DNA of 43,754 nucleotides from positions 1 to 43,754 of the forward strand of contig HF987967.1 of the NCBI GenBank assembly GCA_000431835.1, given 5' to 3'. Made by a program: the position numbers and the translations under genes. Source of the stretch: Succinatimonas sp. CAG:777. GTDB lineage: Bacteria > Pseudomonadota > Gammaproteobacteria > Enterobacterales > Succinivibrionaceae. Below, one piece after another: positions 33,219-40,880 of the stretch (positions within the stretch are counted from its first letter, which is position 1; each line of letters begins with the position of its first letter). The notes under the pieces were generated by a model, which saw only the letters and a program-made list of their open reading frames with translations, searched no databases and was not told where the DNA came from.

Positions 33219-34508
33219 ATGTCAGTTAAACGTACTCTAAAGATTTCACTTTTTGCACTAGCATTAAGCTCAGTTTGCTCTTTATCTACTGCTTTTGCAG
33301 ATGATGCAATTCCAGATCCATTTGCTGCTGTTAAAGCGCAAAATGGTACAGCTCCAGCTGCCAACCAAGCTCAGGGGGTAGCACCTGCTCCTATCGTAGT
33401 ACCAGAGCCTCCTCAGTTTGAAGCTCAATCATGGGTTTTAATGGACTACTATTCAGGTCGTGTAATCTGTGAGCAGAATTCTCATGAAAAGATTTGGCCA
33501 GCATCGCTTACCAAGATGATGACTGCTTATGTTATCGGTATGGAGTTAAAAGCAGGTCGTCTTCATATGGATGACGATGTAACCATCACCGAAGACGCTT
33601 GGGCAAAGAAATACACTGATTCATCAAAGATGTTCATCGAAGTAGGTCGTACCATTAAGGTTGGCGATTTAGTTCGTGGCATTATCATTCAGTCAGGTAA
33701 TGATGCTTGCGTAGCTATGGCAATTCATTTAGCGGGTACTCAAGAAGGATTCGTATCTGTAATGAACAACTACGCAGCTCAATTAGGTTTAAAGGATACC
33801 CACTTCTCAAACGTACATGGACTGTTTGATGAGATGAACTATTCATCAGCATATGATATGGCTTTATTAGGTAGAGCCATCATTCGTGATCTGCCTGATG
33901 AGTACCCTATCTATTCACAAAAAGAATTTACCTTTAATGGCATTAAACAGTACAACCGTAACCGCCTCTTATGGGATAACTCAATGAAAGTTGACGGCAT
34001 TAAGACCGGCCACTTATCACAGGTAGGTTATAACTTAGTAACCTCAGCTGTAAATGACAATATGCGTTTAGTTGCAGCTGTAATTGGTGCTAAATCTGAA
34101 AAGTTACGTGCTAACTACAATAAAGCCTTATTAACCTACGGCTTTAGATATTTCCAACTTTACACTCCCGTACAGGCTAACAAGCCTCTTTTAAAGAGAG
34201 AAGTAAGAATGGGTAAGCAAAGCCAGGTTGATTTAGTCATTGCAAAAGACTTAAATCTATTGATCCCTCGTGGCAGACAGAATGACCTGAAGTTAAGCTA
34301 TAGATTAAAACGCAGCACCTTCATTGCTCCTTTAAAGAAAGGTGATGAATTAGGTGTTATCGATGTAAAGCTTGATGATAAGGTAATTAACTCTGTCCCA
34401 TTAGTATCAGCACAAGACATCGAAGAAGGCGGTTTCTTTGGCAGAATGTGGGATAAGATTTGCTTATTCTTTAGCTCTAATGATGAAGAAGTATCAGAGC
34501 AAAAGTAA
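33219..34508 (+). CDS. dacA: D-alanyl-D-alanine carboxypeptidase (PBP5/6)
   Basis: A 429-residue class C PBP trimming pentapeptide stems. A signal peptide ends TAFA. The active-site motifs are PASLTKMM (SxxK near 103), QSGNDACV (SGN) and GIKTGHLSQVGYN (KTG). The C-terminal beta-rich domain and last amphipathic helix (GRMWDKICLFF) fit membrane-surface anchoring. A proline/alanine-rich insert (about 40-68) after the signal makes it longer than E. coli DacA (403). AGGA about seven bases upstream of the ATG. Followed by ybeD as in E. coli. Confidence 0.95.
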   Translation: MSVKRTLKISLFALALSSVCSLSTAFADDAIPDPFAAVKAQNGTAPAANQAQGVAPAPIVVPEPPQFEAQSWVLMDYYSGRVICEQNSHEKIWPASLTKMMTAYVIGMELKAGRLHMDDDVTITEDAWAKKYTDSSKMFIEVGRTIKVGDLVRGIIIQSGNDACVAMAIHLAGTQEGFVSVMNNYAAQLGLKDTHFSNVHGLFDEMNYSSAYDMALLGRAIIRDLPDEYPIYSQKEFTFNGIKQYNRNRLLWDNSMKVDGIKTGHLSQVGYNLVTSAVNDNMRLVAAVIGAKSEKLRANYNKALLTYGFRYFQLYTPVQANKPLLKREVRMGKQSQVDLVIAKDLNLLIPRGRQNDLKLSYRLKRSTFIAPLKKGDELGVIDVKLDDKVINSVPLVSAQDIEEGGFFGRMWDKICLFFSSNDEEVSEQK

Positions 34509-34549
34509 TAAGATATTTTCAAGCAACATTTAATATTGAAGGATTAAAG

Positions 34550-34834
34550 ATGGCTGACGATTACAAAAAACTCGAAGAACTCATAAAATTTCCTTCAGTT
34601 GTAGGATTTAGAGTGATTGTTGACTCTACTGTCGTAAATTCAATTGGTGAGATTAAGAAAGTTGTTGATGCAATTGAAAAAGACGGTATGCAGGAAATAA
34701 CTGATCCTCCACGCAAGAGTTCAAAAGGAAATTATGTGTCTTACACCATTCCTGTAAAGGTAACTACTCCTGATAATCTAAAAGCACTGTATCAGAAGAT
34801 CGGCGCTTTAGATTGTGTAAAGCACGTAATTTAA
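34550..34834 (+). CDS. ybeD: YbeD/DUF493-family protein
   Basis: A 94-residue ACT-fold-like protein: LEELIKFPSVVGFRVI opens as in E. coli YbeD (87 residues), and VSYTIPVKVTTPDNLKALYQKI matches the second half. Its role is unknown; it commonly sits between dacA and lipB. Here lipB and lipA are absent and a sanA gene follows 22 bases on. Confidence 0.93.
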   Translation: MADDYKKLEELIKFPSVVGFRVIVDSTVVNSIGEIKKVVDAIEKDGMQEITDPPRKSSKGNYVSYTIPVKVTTPDNLKALYQKIGALDCVKHVI

Positions 34835-34856
34835 AAGCTATTTGCTAGGATAAAAA

Positions 34857-35993
34857 GTGTCATACAAAGATCAAAATGACTTAAAGTTTGGCTCTGACAT
34901 GTCTCGCTTCTTGAGTGCGACCTGTTATTTAGCTGCCTTAGCTTTAGTTGTAGGAATTCTCTTCGTGGTTTTAAGCTGCTTTAAGATTTCAAGCTATGCT
35001 TTTAAGACCTACGAGAGTATTGACAAAATTCCTTATAACAAAGTAGGTGTCTTATTTGGAACCTCACCTTTAGGCGCATCTGGTGCTCCTAATGAGTTTT
35101 TCACTTATAGGATCATGGCAGCATCTCAGCTCTTTAAGTCAGGCAAAATCGATTATATCTTAGTCTCTGGAGACAACCGTCATGAGTCTTATAATGAGCC
35201 TCGTCTTATGAAAAGAGCTCTGATTAAGGCAGGAGTTCCAGCAGAGAGGATCGTTTTTGACTTTGCAGGTATCAGCACACTCGATTCAGTAATTAGAGCT
35301 AGAAAAGTCTTTTTATTAAAATCAGCTACCTTTATCTCTCAAGGTTTCCAAAACGAAAGAGCTCTATTTATCGCTGATAAATATGACTTAAAGGCTGTAG
35401 GATTTAATGCAATCAATCCTACAACCAGTTTCATCAATCGTGTGGGAATTAGAGAGTTCTTTGCAAGAATTAAGTGTGTCTTCGATGTTTATATTTTAGA
35501 TTCACAGCCTAAGTTCTTAGGAAAACCTGAAAGTATTGGTAAGAGCGCTCTGCCAAAAGAACTATCAAATAAACCTAAAAAGATGACCTCTCCTTTAAAG
35601 CAATTAACTGATAGTGCTGAGCAATTAAGACAGGCAGCTTTAATTGCAAAGTACGAGCCAATTGCCAAGCATTTGACCGATACAGCAAAACAGATTAAAA
35701 CACATCAGGAAAAGCTTGAAGTTGAATATGATTATTCCCAAAATGCTCAGGAAGTAACCAATGAGCAGAATGAAATTCTATCTGAAGAACAAAACGAAGC
35801 TCTAGAGCAAGCATCCGAGGTCGCTTCAGAAAGCTTGAATGCAGGTAACAGTAACACCACCTACATAGATCCTAATGAAACTCCAAGCGATGAGGCAAAT
35901 GCAACTGAGACTGAGAAAAAAGTAGTCAAGCGTATTAGAAGAGTTCGCAAGGACATTAAAAAGTTCAACGGCGATCCATGGGATTACTACTAA
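34857..35993 (+). CDS. sanA: SanA-like envelope protein with long C-terminal extension
   Basis: A 378-residue protein. The GTG start at 34857 has AGGAT about eight bases upstream. One N-terminal helix (about 23-48) is followed by a DUF218 domain (about 55-235) very like E. coli SanA: VGVLFGTSPL, YRIMAASQLFKSGKIDYILVSGDN, DFAGISTLDSVIRARKVF, and a closing FLGKPESIG. SanA affects envelope barrier function and vancomycin sensitivity. The last 140 residues are extra: acidic, glutamine-rich, coiled-coil-prone, ending with a basic patch (KRIRRVRKDIKK) and GDPWDYY. Confidence 0.88.
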   Translation: MSYKDQNDLKFGSDMSRFLSATCYLAALALVVGILFVVLSCFKISSYAFKTYESIDKIPYNKVGVLFGTSPLGASGAPNEFFTYRIMAASQLFKSGKIDYILVSGDNRHESYNEPRLMKRALIKAGVPAERIVFDFAGISTLDSVIRARKVFLLKSATFISQGFQNERALFIADKYDLKAVGFNAINPTTSFINRVGIREFFARIKCVFDVYILDSQPKFLGKPESIGKSALPKELSNKPKKMTSPLKQLTDSAEQLRQAALIAKYEPIAKHLTDTAKQIKTHQEKLEVEYDYSQNAQEVTNEQNEILSEEQNEALEQASEVASESLNAGNSNTTYIDPNETPSDEANATETEKKVVKRIRRVRKDIKKFNGDPWDYY

Positions 35994-36013
35994 GCATATT
36001 TAAAGCTTTTAAT

Positions 36014-36053
36014 AAAGGAACACTCAAATTTGAATGTTCCTTTTGTTTTTTTT
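36014..36053 (+). terminator. Intrinsic terminator after sanA
   Basis: AAAGGAACA (36014-36022) pairs with TGTTCCTTT (36035-36043), with further TCAAA/TTTGA pairing inside, followed by TTTG and eight T residues. It probably ends the long leuS-sanA side block. Confidence 0.85.
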
Positions 36054-36071
36054 AGTCTGTAAGGAAAAGTC

Positions 36072-36881
36072 ATGACAAAAGTTCTAGTTGTACAGAGCTC
36101 ATCTAAATTCGGAGAAGTCAAAGAAAACCTTTTAAATCTTGAACACACACTAAAAGACTCCATTGATAAAGACGAAAAGATTGATCTTGTGGTGGTGCCT
36201 GAATTCTTTGCCACAAGTACTGATTATGTAAATCATGTAGTAGATGAAAATGGTGGTGAGATCTTAGATACAGTAAAGAAACTTGCTAAACACTACCATA
36301 CAAATTTCATTGCTGGCTCCATTGTAAGAAAAGTAGGCAACAAAATTTATAACTCGTCTTTTGCCTTAAACCGCGAAGGAGAAGTGATTGGCATCTATGA
36401 CAAGATCCATCTTTTTAACTATTTTGGTGGACAAGAAGGCACTAAATCCACACCAGGCAGCAAAATTTGCTGTGTAGATTTTGACTTTGGGAAAACCGGG
36501 ATTGCTATCTGCTTTGATATCCGTTATCCGCTACAGTTTAGAGACATGATGAAACTTGGTGTAAAAATGATTGTTTTGCCTACAGCTTGGATCTTTCCAA
36601 AAGATCAACTTGAAGATCCGGCTTTTAGACAGGACTGTGTAGATATCTGGAGAGCAATGGCTAAAATTCGTGCCTATGACAATGAAGTGTACTTTGTTGT
36701 CTGCAATCAAACTGGTGTGATTTCACCGGTTATGGAAGGCTTGGGTAACTCCATGGTAGTCTCTCCTTACGGCAAGCTAGAAGAGACCTTAGACACAGAA
36801 GAAGGCGTTATCAAGGCCTATATTGATTTTAATAAGGTAGATATCGCAAGAGATCAATTTCCTGTACAGGAGCTCATTTAG
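36072..36881 (+). CDS. Nitrilase-family carbon-nitrogen hydrolase (omega-amidase-like)
   Basis: A 269-residue cytosolic amidase with the Glu-Lys-Cys triad: glutamate in VVVPEFFA (about 43), lysine in IYDKIHLF, cysteine in IAICFDIRYP. This pattern and the length fit the Nit2/YafV group, which hydrolyse omega-amides such as alpha-ketoglutaramate; the exact substrate is not provable here. AAGGAAAAG lies before the ATG. It is a single-gene unit between the terminator at 36014 and the convergent hairpin at 36901. Confidence 0.88.
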   Translation: MTKVLVVQSSSKFGEVKENLLNLEHTLKDSIDKDEKIDLVVVPEFFATSTDYVNHVVDENGGEILDTVKKLAKHYHTNFIAGSIVRKVGNKIYNSSFALNREGEVIGIYDKIHLFNYFGGQEGTKSTPGSKICCVDFDFGKTGIAICFDIRYPLQFRDMMKLGVKMIVLPTAWIFPKDQLEDPAFRQDCVDIWRAMAKIRAYDNEVYFVVCNQTGVISPVMEGLGNSMVVSPYGKLEETLDTEEGVIKAYIDFNKVDIARDQFPVQELI

Positions 36882-36900
36882 AGAGCCTATAGAGTCGTTT

Positions 36901-36923
36901 TAGACTGAGCATGACTCAGTCTA
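36901..36923. terminator. Convergent hairpin between the amidase and dam genes
   Basis: TAGACTGAG and CTCAGTCTA form nine base pairs with a five-base loop. It overlaps the last codon and stop of the methylase gene at 36916. T runs on either side are short, so termination strength is uncertain. Confidence 0.5.
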
Positions 36924-37788
36924 TCTTTAAAAGTTCACCTGTAGCAACATCATAGTTGGTTACAGCAAGTTCATTTACAGCACTTCTCTTAGTGATATTT
37001 GAGTTAATTCTTCGACAAACCTCTAAGACTTTGATATTAAACTTACTGTAAATCTCACGGGCTTCTGGCACATCTGAATTTGATAATAAGAAACGAATTC
37101 CCCTCTTATGTAAATTCATACAGAAATCTAATAATCTAAACTGCTCAGTTTCTTTGAATTTGTCAGACTGATATGAGGTAAAGTTAGCGGTCTTAGATAC
37201 AGGGAAATATGGAGGATCAAGATATACAAAAGAATTATCAGGGATCATATCTAGTAAAGAAGCATAATCCTGATTGTAAATAGCAACATTCTTATCATTT
37301 AAAAACTTATAACAGGCATTTAAAGTAGGAACATCACAGATAAGTGGTGACTTATAGTTACCCATTGGGGTATTAAAATAATTCTTTTTGGATACACGAT
37401 ATAAGCCGTTATAGCAGGTTTTCATCAAATAGATGAGTCTTGCTGCTCTTTCAATTCTTGGTCGTTTAAAAAAATCTTTTTCGCGATCCCATGAGCGGAT
37501 CTTTTCATATAAAGATTTGTCATAGATAAGAGTAGAAAGGAACATCTCAAGTTCAAAGACGTTCTCTTTGATTTCCTGATAGGCGGCGATGAGCTCCGAA
37601 TTTGAATCATTGATAATAGCTTTATCAAAGTTTAATGAAAAGAATAAAGCACCAGAGCCTACAAAAGGCTCTACATAAGTATCAATATGCTCAGGAATGA
37701 GTTGTAACAGGCGCTCTACACTAGAACCTTTACCACCGACCCACTTTACAAAGGGTTTTAAATTTTCAAAAGAATTATGAGTATGCAT
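36916..37788 (-). CDS. dam: Dam-type DNA adenine methylase (first copy)
   Basis: A 290-residue D12-class N6-adenine methyltransferase. The AdoMet motif is FVKWVGGKGSS then VEPFVGSGALFF; the catalytic motif is DPPY in FVYLDPPYFP. FTSYQSDKF and the closing RRINSNITKRSAVNEL closely follow E. coli Dam, so GATC is the expected target. The start at 37788 (MHTHNS) is chosen because AGGTGG lies eight bases upstream; the GTG at 37800 is part of that site. It follows the second methylase by 62 bases on the same strand. No restriction gene adjoins. Confidence 0.9.
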   Translation of the reverse strand: MHTHNSFENLKPFVKWVGGKGSSVERLLQLIPEHIDTYVEPFVGSGALFFSLNFDKAIINDSNSELIAAYQEIKENVFELEMFLSTLIYDKSLYEKIRSWDREKDFFKRPRIERAARLIYLMKTCYNGLYRVSKKNYFNTPMGNYKSPLICDVPTLNACYKFLNDKNVAIYNQDYASLLDMIPDNSFVYLDPPYFPVSKTANFTSYQSDKFKETEQFRLLDFCMNLHKRGIRFLLSNSDVPEAREIYSKFNIKVLEVCRRINSNITKRSAVNELAVTNYDVATGELLKID

Positions 37789-37850
37789 CGCTGTTTCCAC
37801 CTACAACTATTGTAAATGAAAACAAATGATTTTTAAGCAATTTAAAAAGA

Positions 37851-38678
37851 TTATCTGTAGTTTCTAACTAAGATCTCATCTGCACTGCCTGAACCTTCGC
37901 GGTTAGGATTTACAAAACGCTTTGCTTTAACAAAAGTGCAGTTATAGTCTTTGTACAATTCTTTAATGAATGGAGTGGCTGAATTTGAGAGCATGAACTT
38001 AACACCTTTCTTATCAAGGGTGCCACACAATTCTTTTAATTCACACTGATCATTTTGTGAGAAGCCATCTGAAGCATAACTTGTAAAGCTGGTGCTACTG
38101 ATAGGATCGTATGGAGGATCAAAGTAGACAAAGTCTCCTTTCTCACAGTCTTTGCAGATCTCAAGGTATGAGGCGTGCTTAATCTTGACGTCATTATCTT
38201 TAAGGTAAGAGGACACTGCTAAAAATCTGTCTACCACAGGTACAAATGGGGACTTGTAATGACCATAAGGAGTGTTAAATAGACCTTTACTATTTACTCT
38301 ATAAAGACCATTAAAACAGGTTCGATTTAAATAGTAGGTACGAGCTGCTTTTTCAATTGAAGTTAAGAGATTGAACTTCTCAGGATCTCTATCGATATTT
38401 CTTTTGTCTAAAAAGAATTCTTTGGTGTTCTGATAGGTAAAAAGTAGTTTTAAAAGTGGTTCAACATTGTTTTTGACCGCATTATAAAAATTGATGAGCT
38501 CTCCATTGATATCCCCTATAACTGCTTTTTCAGGATGAAGTTCAAATAACATTGCTCCACCACCAATAAATGGCTCAAAGTAAGTGTTGAAAGTTCTAGG
38601 CATCTTAGCTGTTAATTCATGTAAGAGCTGTCTTTTACCGCCAACCCACTTTAATAAAGGAAGAAGAGACTCATTCAT
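37851..38678 (-). CDS. D12-class DNA adenine methylase (second copy)
   Basis: A 275-residue D12-class methylase, paralogous to the neighbouring gene: LLKWVGGKRQLL, FEPFIGGGAMLF, DPPY in FVYFDPPYDP, then FTSYASDGF. The KWVGGKRQLL start and the C-terminal PNREGSGSADEILVRNY look closer to DpnM-type enzymes than to E. coli Dam, so its site may be GATC or a related one. It starts 25 bases after the rplI terminator and could be read from a promoter in that gap or by leak-through. Tandem D12 enzymes are known from DpnII-type systems, but no endonuclease gene is next to this pair. Confidence 0.88.
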   Translation of the reverse strand: MNESLLPLLKWVGGKRQLLHELTAKMPRTFNTYFEPFIGGGAMLFELHPEKAVIGDINGELINFYNAVKNNVEPLLKLLFTYQNTKEFFLDKRNIDRDPEKFNLLTSIEKAARTYYLNRTCFNGLYRVNSKGLFNTPYGHYKSPFVPVVDRFLAVSSYLKDNDVKIKHASYLEICKDCEKGDFVYFDPPYDPISSTSFTSYASDGFSQNDQCELKELCGTLDKKGVKFMLSNSATPFIKELYKDYNCTFVKAKRFVNPNREGSGSADEILVRNYR

Positions 38679-38702
38679 AAAATATGACCTTTACCTCAGA
38701 TC

Positions 38703-38731
38703 AAAAAAACGGAGAACAAGTCTCCGTTTTT
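38703..38731 (-). terminator. Intrinsic terminator after rplI
   Basis: On the minus strand AAAAACGGAGA pairs with TCTCCGTTTTT around a five-base loop, followed by seven T residues in all. It ends the rpsF-rpsR-rplI transcript. Confidence 0.88.
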
Positions 38732-38752
38732 CCTAATAGAACAAACTAGTTA

Positions 38753-39205
38753 TTATTTCTCTGGTACGATTGAAACAACAACAGTTGTCTTAACATCTGG
38801 GTGAAGCTGAAGTTCGATATCGAAATCACCAACTGAACGTAAAACGCCATCTGGTAAACGAACTTCTGACTTGTGAAGATCAACGCCAGCTTTGATAGCT
38901 GCTTCTGCGATATCACGAGTACCAACTGAACCGAATAGCTTGCCTTCATCACCAGCCTGAGCGGTGATAACAAACTTGCCGATTGCAGCTAACTTCTCAG
39001 CACGATCCTGAGCTGCCTTTAACTCTGCAGCGATCTTAGCCTCTAACTGAGCACGCTCAGCTTCGAACTTAGCTAAGTTCTCTTTAGTTGCAAGAACTGC
39101 CTTCTTTAAAGGTAACAGGTAGTTACGAGCATAACCGTTACGTACCTTAACCTTGTCACCTAGACCGCCTAAACGGCCAATTTTGTCTAATAGAATAACT
39201 TCCAT
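38753..39205 (-). CDS. rplI: 50S ribosomal protein L9
   Basis: A 150-residue protein, close to E. coli L9 (149). The N-terminal rRNA-binding domain MEVILLDKIGRLGGLGDKVKV with GYARNYLLP is diagnostic. A long central helix (about 45-75) joins the C-terminal domain with KLFGSVGTRDIAEA. GGAGC lies about six bases before the ATG. Third gene of the rpsF-rpsR-rplI operon. Confidence 0.98.
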   Translation of the reverse strand: MEVILLDKIGRLGGLGDKVKVRNGYARNYLLPLKKAVLATKENLAKFEAERAQLEAKIAAELKAAQDRAEKLAAIGKFVITAQAGDEGKLFGSVGTRDIAEAAIKAGVDLHKSEVRLPDGVLRSVGDFDIELQLHPDVKTTVVVSIVPEK

Positions 39206-39218
39206 TGTAAGCTCCTAA

Positions 39219-39449
39219 TTAGCGGCTCTGTAGGTCGGTGTAAGGTAAAAGAGCCAGGAAGCGAGCACGCTTAATAGCGGTTGCTAACTGACGCTGATAC
39301 TTAGCGCTAGTGCCGGTGATGCGGCTTGGAACAATCTTACCTGACTCGGTAACATAGTTCTTTAATAAAGCTACATCTTTGTAATCAATCTCAGTAACAC
39401 CTTCTGCAGTGAAACGGCAGAACTTACGACGGTGATAGTAATGTGCCAT
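39219..39449 (-). CDS. rpsR: 30S ribosomal protein S18
   Basis: A 76-residue basic protein; E. coli S18 has 75. RRRKFCRF near the N-terminus, IDYKDVALLKNYVTESGKIVPSRITGTSAKYQRQLATAIKRAR follows the family throughout. It pairs with S6 on the 30S platform. It starts only 11 bases after the rpsF stop, so priB, which sits here in E. coli, is absent. Confidence 0.98.
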   Translation of the reverse strand: MAHYYHRRKFCRFTAEGVTEIDYKDVALLKNYVTESGKIVPSRITGTSAKYQRQLATAIKRARFLALLPYTDLQSR

Positions 39450-39460
39450 GCTAATTCTCC

Positions 39461-39868
39461 TTATTCAGCTGCAACTTCTGCAGAAGCTTCTTCAGCCTCT
39501 ACTTCAGCCTTAGGTGCGCGAGCTTCCTCATCGCGTGAACGACGCTCATCGCGAGCCTTCATCATAGGTGACTGCTCGGTAACTGGCTCGTTGGTACGGA
39601 TGATTAAGTTACGGATAATGGCATCATTGAAACGGAAGTTGTTCTCGATTGAATCGATAACTTCCTGATCAGCCTCTACGTTCATTAAAACGTAGGTTGC
39701 CTTGTGAACCTTCTGAATTGGGTAAGCCAGCTGACGACGGCCCCAGTTCTCTAAACGATGGACCTTACCACCTGACTTCTCGATCTCGCCCTTATAGCGT
39801 TCGATCATGCCTGGAACCTGATCAGTCTGATCTGGGTGAACCAGGAAAACGATTTCGTAGTTACGCAT
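39461..39868 (-). CDS. rpsF: 30S ribosomal protein S6
   Basis: A 135-residue protein. MRNYEIVFLVHPDQTDQVPGMIERY and LENWGRRQLAYPIQKVHKATYVLMNVEA match bacterial S6. The C-terminal acidic/arginine tail (about 100-135) corresponds to the region glutamylated in E. coli by RimK, though here it ends EAEEASAEVAAE. AAGGGGC precedes the ATG. First gene of the operon, with promoter at 39963-39990 and a structured leader. Confidence 0.98.
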   Translation of the reverse strand: MRNYEIVFLVHPDQTDQVPGMIERYKGEIEKSGGKVHRLENWGRRQLAYPIQKVHKATYVLMNVEADQEVIDSIENNFRFNDAIIRNLIIRTNEPVTEQSPMMKARDERRSRDEEARAPKAEVEAEEASAEVAAE

Positions 39869-39956
39869 TAAAATGCCCCTTACGGTAAAAGTCTGATAAA
39901 ATCAGTCAACTTATCAGACAAGGAGACGGATGTAGGTTTTACCTACACGACTGAGT
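39869..39956 (-). promoter_or_regulatory. Structured rpsF leader, candidate S6:S18 binding element
   Basis: From the predicted start near 39956 the transcript forms two hairpins: TGTAGGT/ACCTACA (39931-39947, perfect seven base pairs) and GTCTGATAA/TTATCAGAC (39891-39919, perfect nine base pairs). ACCGTAAGGGG then leads into the ribosome site. Many bacteria autoregulate this operon through an S6:S18-binding leader with a CCG element; the CCG here may be it, but the match to the published fold could not be checked. Confidence 0.4.
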
Positions 39957-39962
39957 GCCGAC

Positions 39963-39990
39963 ATTATACTATTTTTTCTTAAGACTTCAA
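39963..39990 (-). promoter_or_regulatory. Promoter of rpsF-rpsR-rplI
   Basis: On the minus strand TTGAAG (39985-39990) and a perfect TATAAT (39963-39968) with a 16-base spacer. The leader below it is about 90 bases long. Confidence 0.78.
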
Positions 39991-40040
39991 GTTCAAATTC
40001 ATGCCTTTCAAACTTATTTTCTTCATTAACTTCAAAACAC

Positions 40041-40079
40041 AAAAATAGCCTGAAGATTTTGCTCTTTCAGGCCATTTTT
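40041..40079 (-). terminator. Intrinsic terminator after rlmB
   Basis: On the minus strand AAAATGGCCTGAA pairs with TTCAGGCTATTTT (one G-U) across a loop of about ten bases, then T. It ends the rnr-rlmB transcript 22 bases after the rlmB stop. Confidence 0.82.
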
Positions 40080-40100
40080 AAAGCTTAAATTGGACTTTGT

Positions 40101-40880
40101 TTACTTAGCTTTTGCTAAAAATTGTCTTACTACCTCATACATAGCAATACCAGCTGCTACAGATACATTTAAAGACTCAACACCTTTAGCCATTGGGATC
40201 TTAACAATAGCATCGCACTTTTCTCGAGTTAAGTGGCGCATACCACTCTCTTCAGAGCCCATTACTAAAGCAGTCTTCTTCTGAAAGTCATAGTCAAAGA
40301 TGGTGTCGGTAGCTTCACCTGCCATACCTACAACTTCGACATTGTGCTCTTGCATCATTTCAATGGTTCTTGCTAAATTGGTTACTGCTACAAAAGGAAC
40401 CTGCTCTGCTGCACCATCAGCAGTCTTTCTAGCAACAGGAGTTAATGATGCTGATTTATCTTTAGGAACAATCACCGCATCAGCACCAGCAGCCCATGCT
40501 GAACGCATAGCAGCACCTAAATTTCTAGGATCAGTTACACCATCTAAAATTAAGAATAACTGCTTTTCATCTTCAAGCTTTTCTAACAATTCTTCTAAGA
40601 AACGCTCATCCTTTGGAGGTGTTGCAATTACTTCAAGCACAATGCCCTGATGAACCCCATTATCGGTCTTTTCATCTAGGCTGTGACGCATTGCAACCTG
40701 TGCTCTGATACCTACAGCTTGCAATTTCTGCTCGATTTGACGAATTCTCTTATCATCTTCACGACCTTTTACTACCCAAGCAGCAGTGATCTTTTCAGGA
40801 GCAGTTTCAATCGCTGTTAAAGCAGCATTGATGCCATAAATAATTTCTCTTGCACGACTCTTTTTCTGATTAACAAACAT
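40101..40880 (-). CDS. rlmB: 23S rRNA 2'-O-methyltransferase RlmB (G2251)
   Basis: A 259-residue SPOUT methyltransferase. The N-terminal substrate-binding part (about 1-90, IYGINAALTAIE) is followed by the knot domain with LDGVTDPRNLGAAMRSAWAAGADAV, VMGSEESGM and the AdoMet-loop IPMAKGVESLNVSVAAGIAMYE. It methylates the P-loop guanosine 2251. The ATG overlaps the rnr stop by one base (40880), so the two are translationally coupled, as in E. coli. Confidence 0.96.
   Translation of the reverse strand: MFVNQKKSRAREIIYGINAALTAIETAPEKITAAWVVKGREDDKRIRQIEQKLQAVGIRAQVAMRHSLDEKTDNGVHQGIVLEVIATPPKDERFLEELLEKLEDEKQLFLILDGVTDPRNLGAAMRSAWAAGADAVIVPKDKSASLTPVARKTADGAAEQVPFVAVTNLARTIEMMQEHNVEVVGMAGEATDTIFDYDFQKKTALVMGSEESGMRHLTREKCDAIVKIPMAKGVESLNVSVAAGIAMYEVVRQFLAKAK

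Noticed and set aside
36916..38678. Complete restriction-modification system
   Set aside because: No nuclease-like gene adjoins either methylase within the window.
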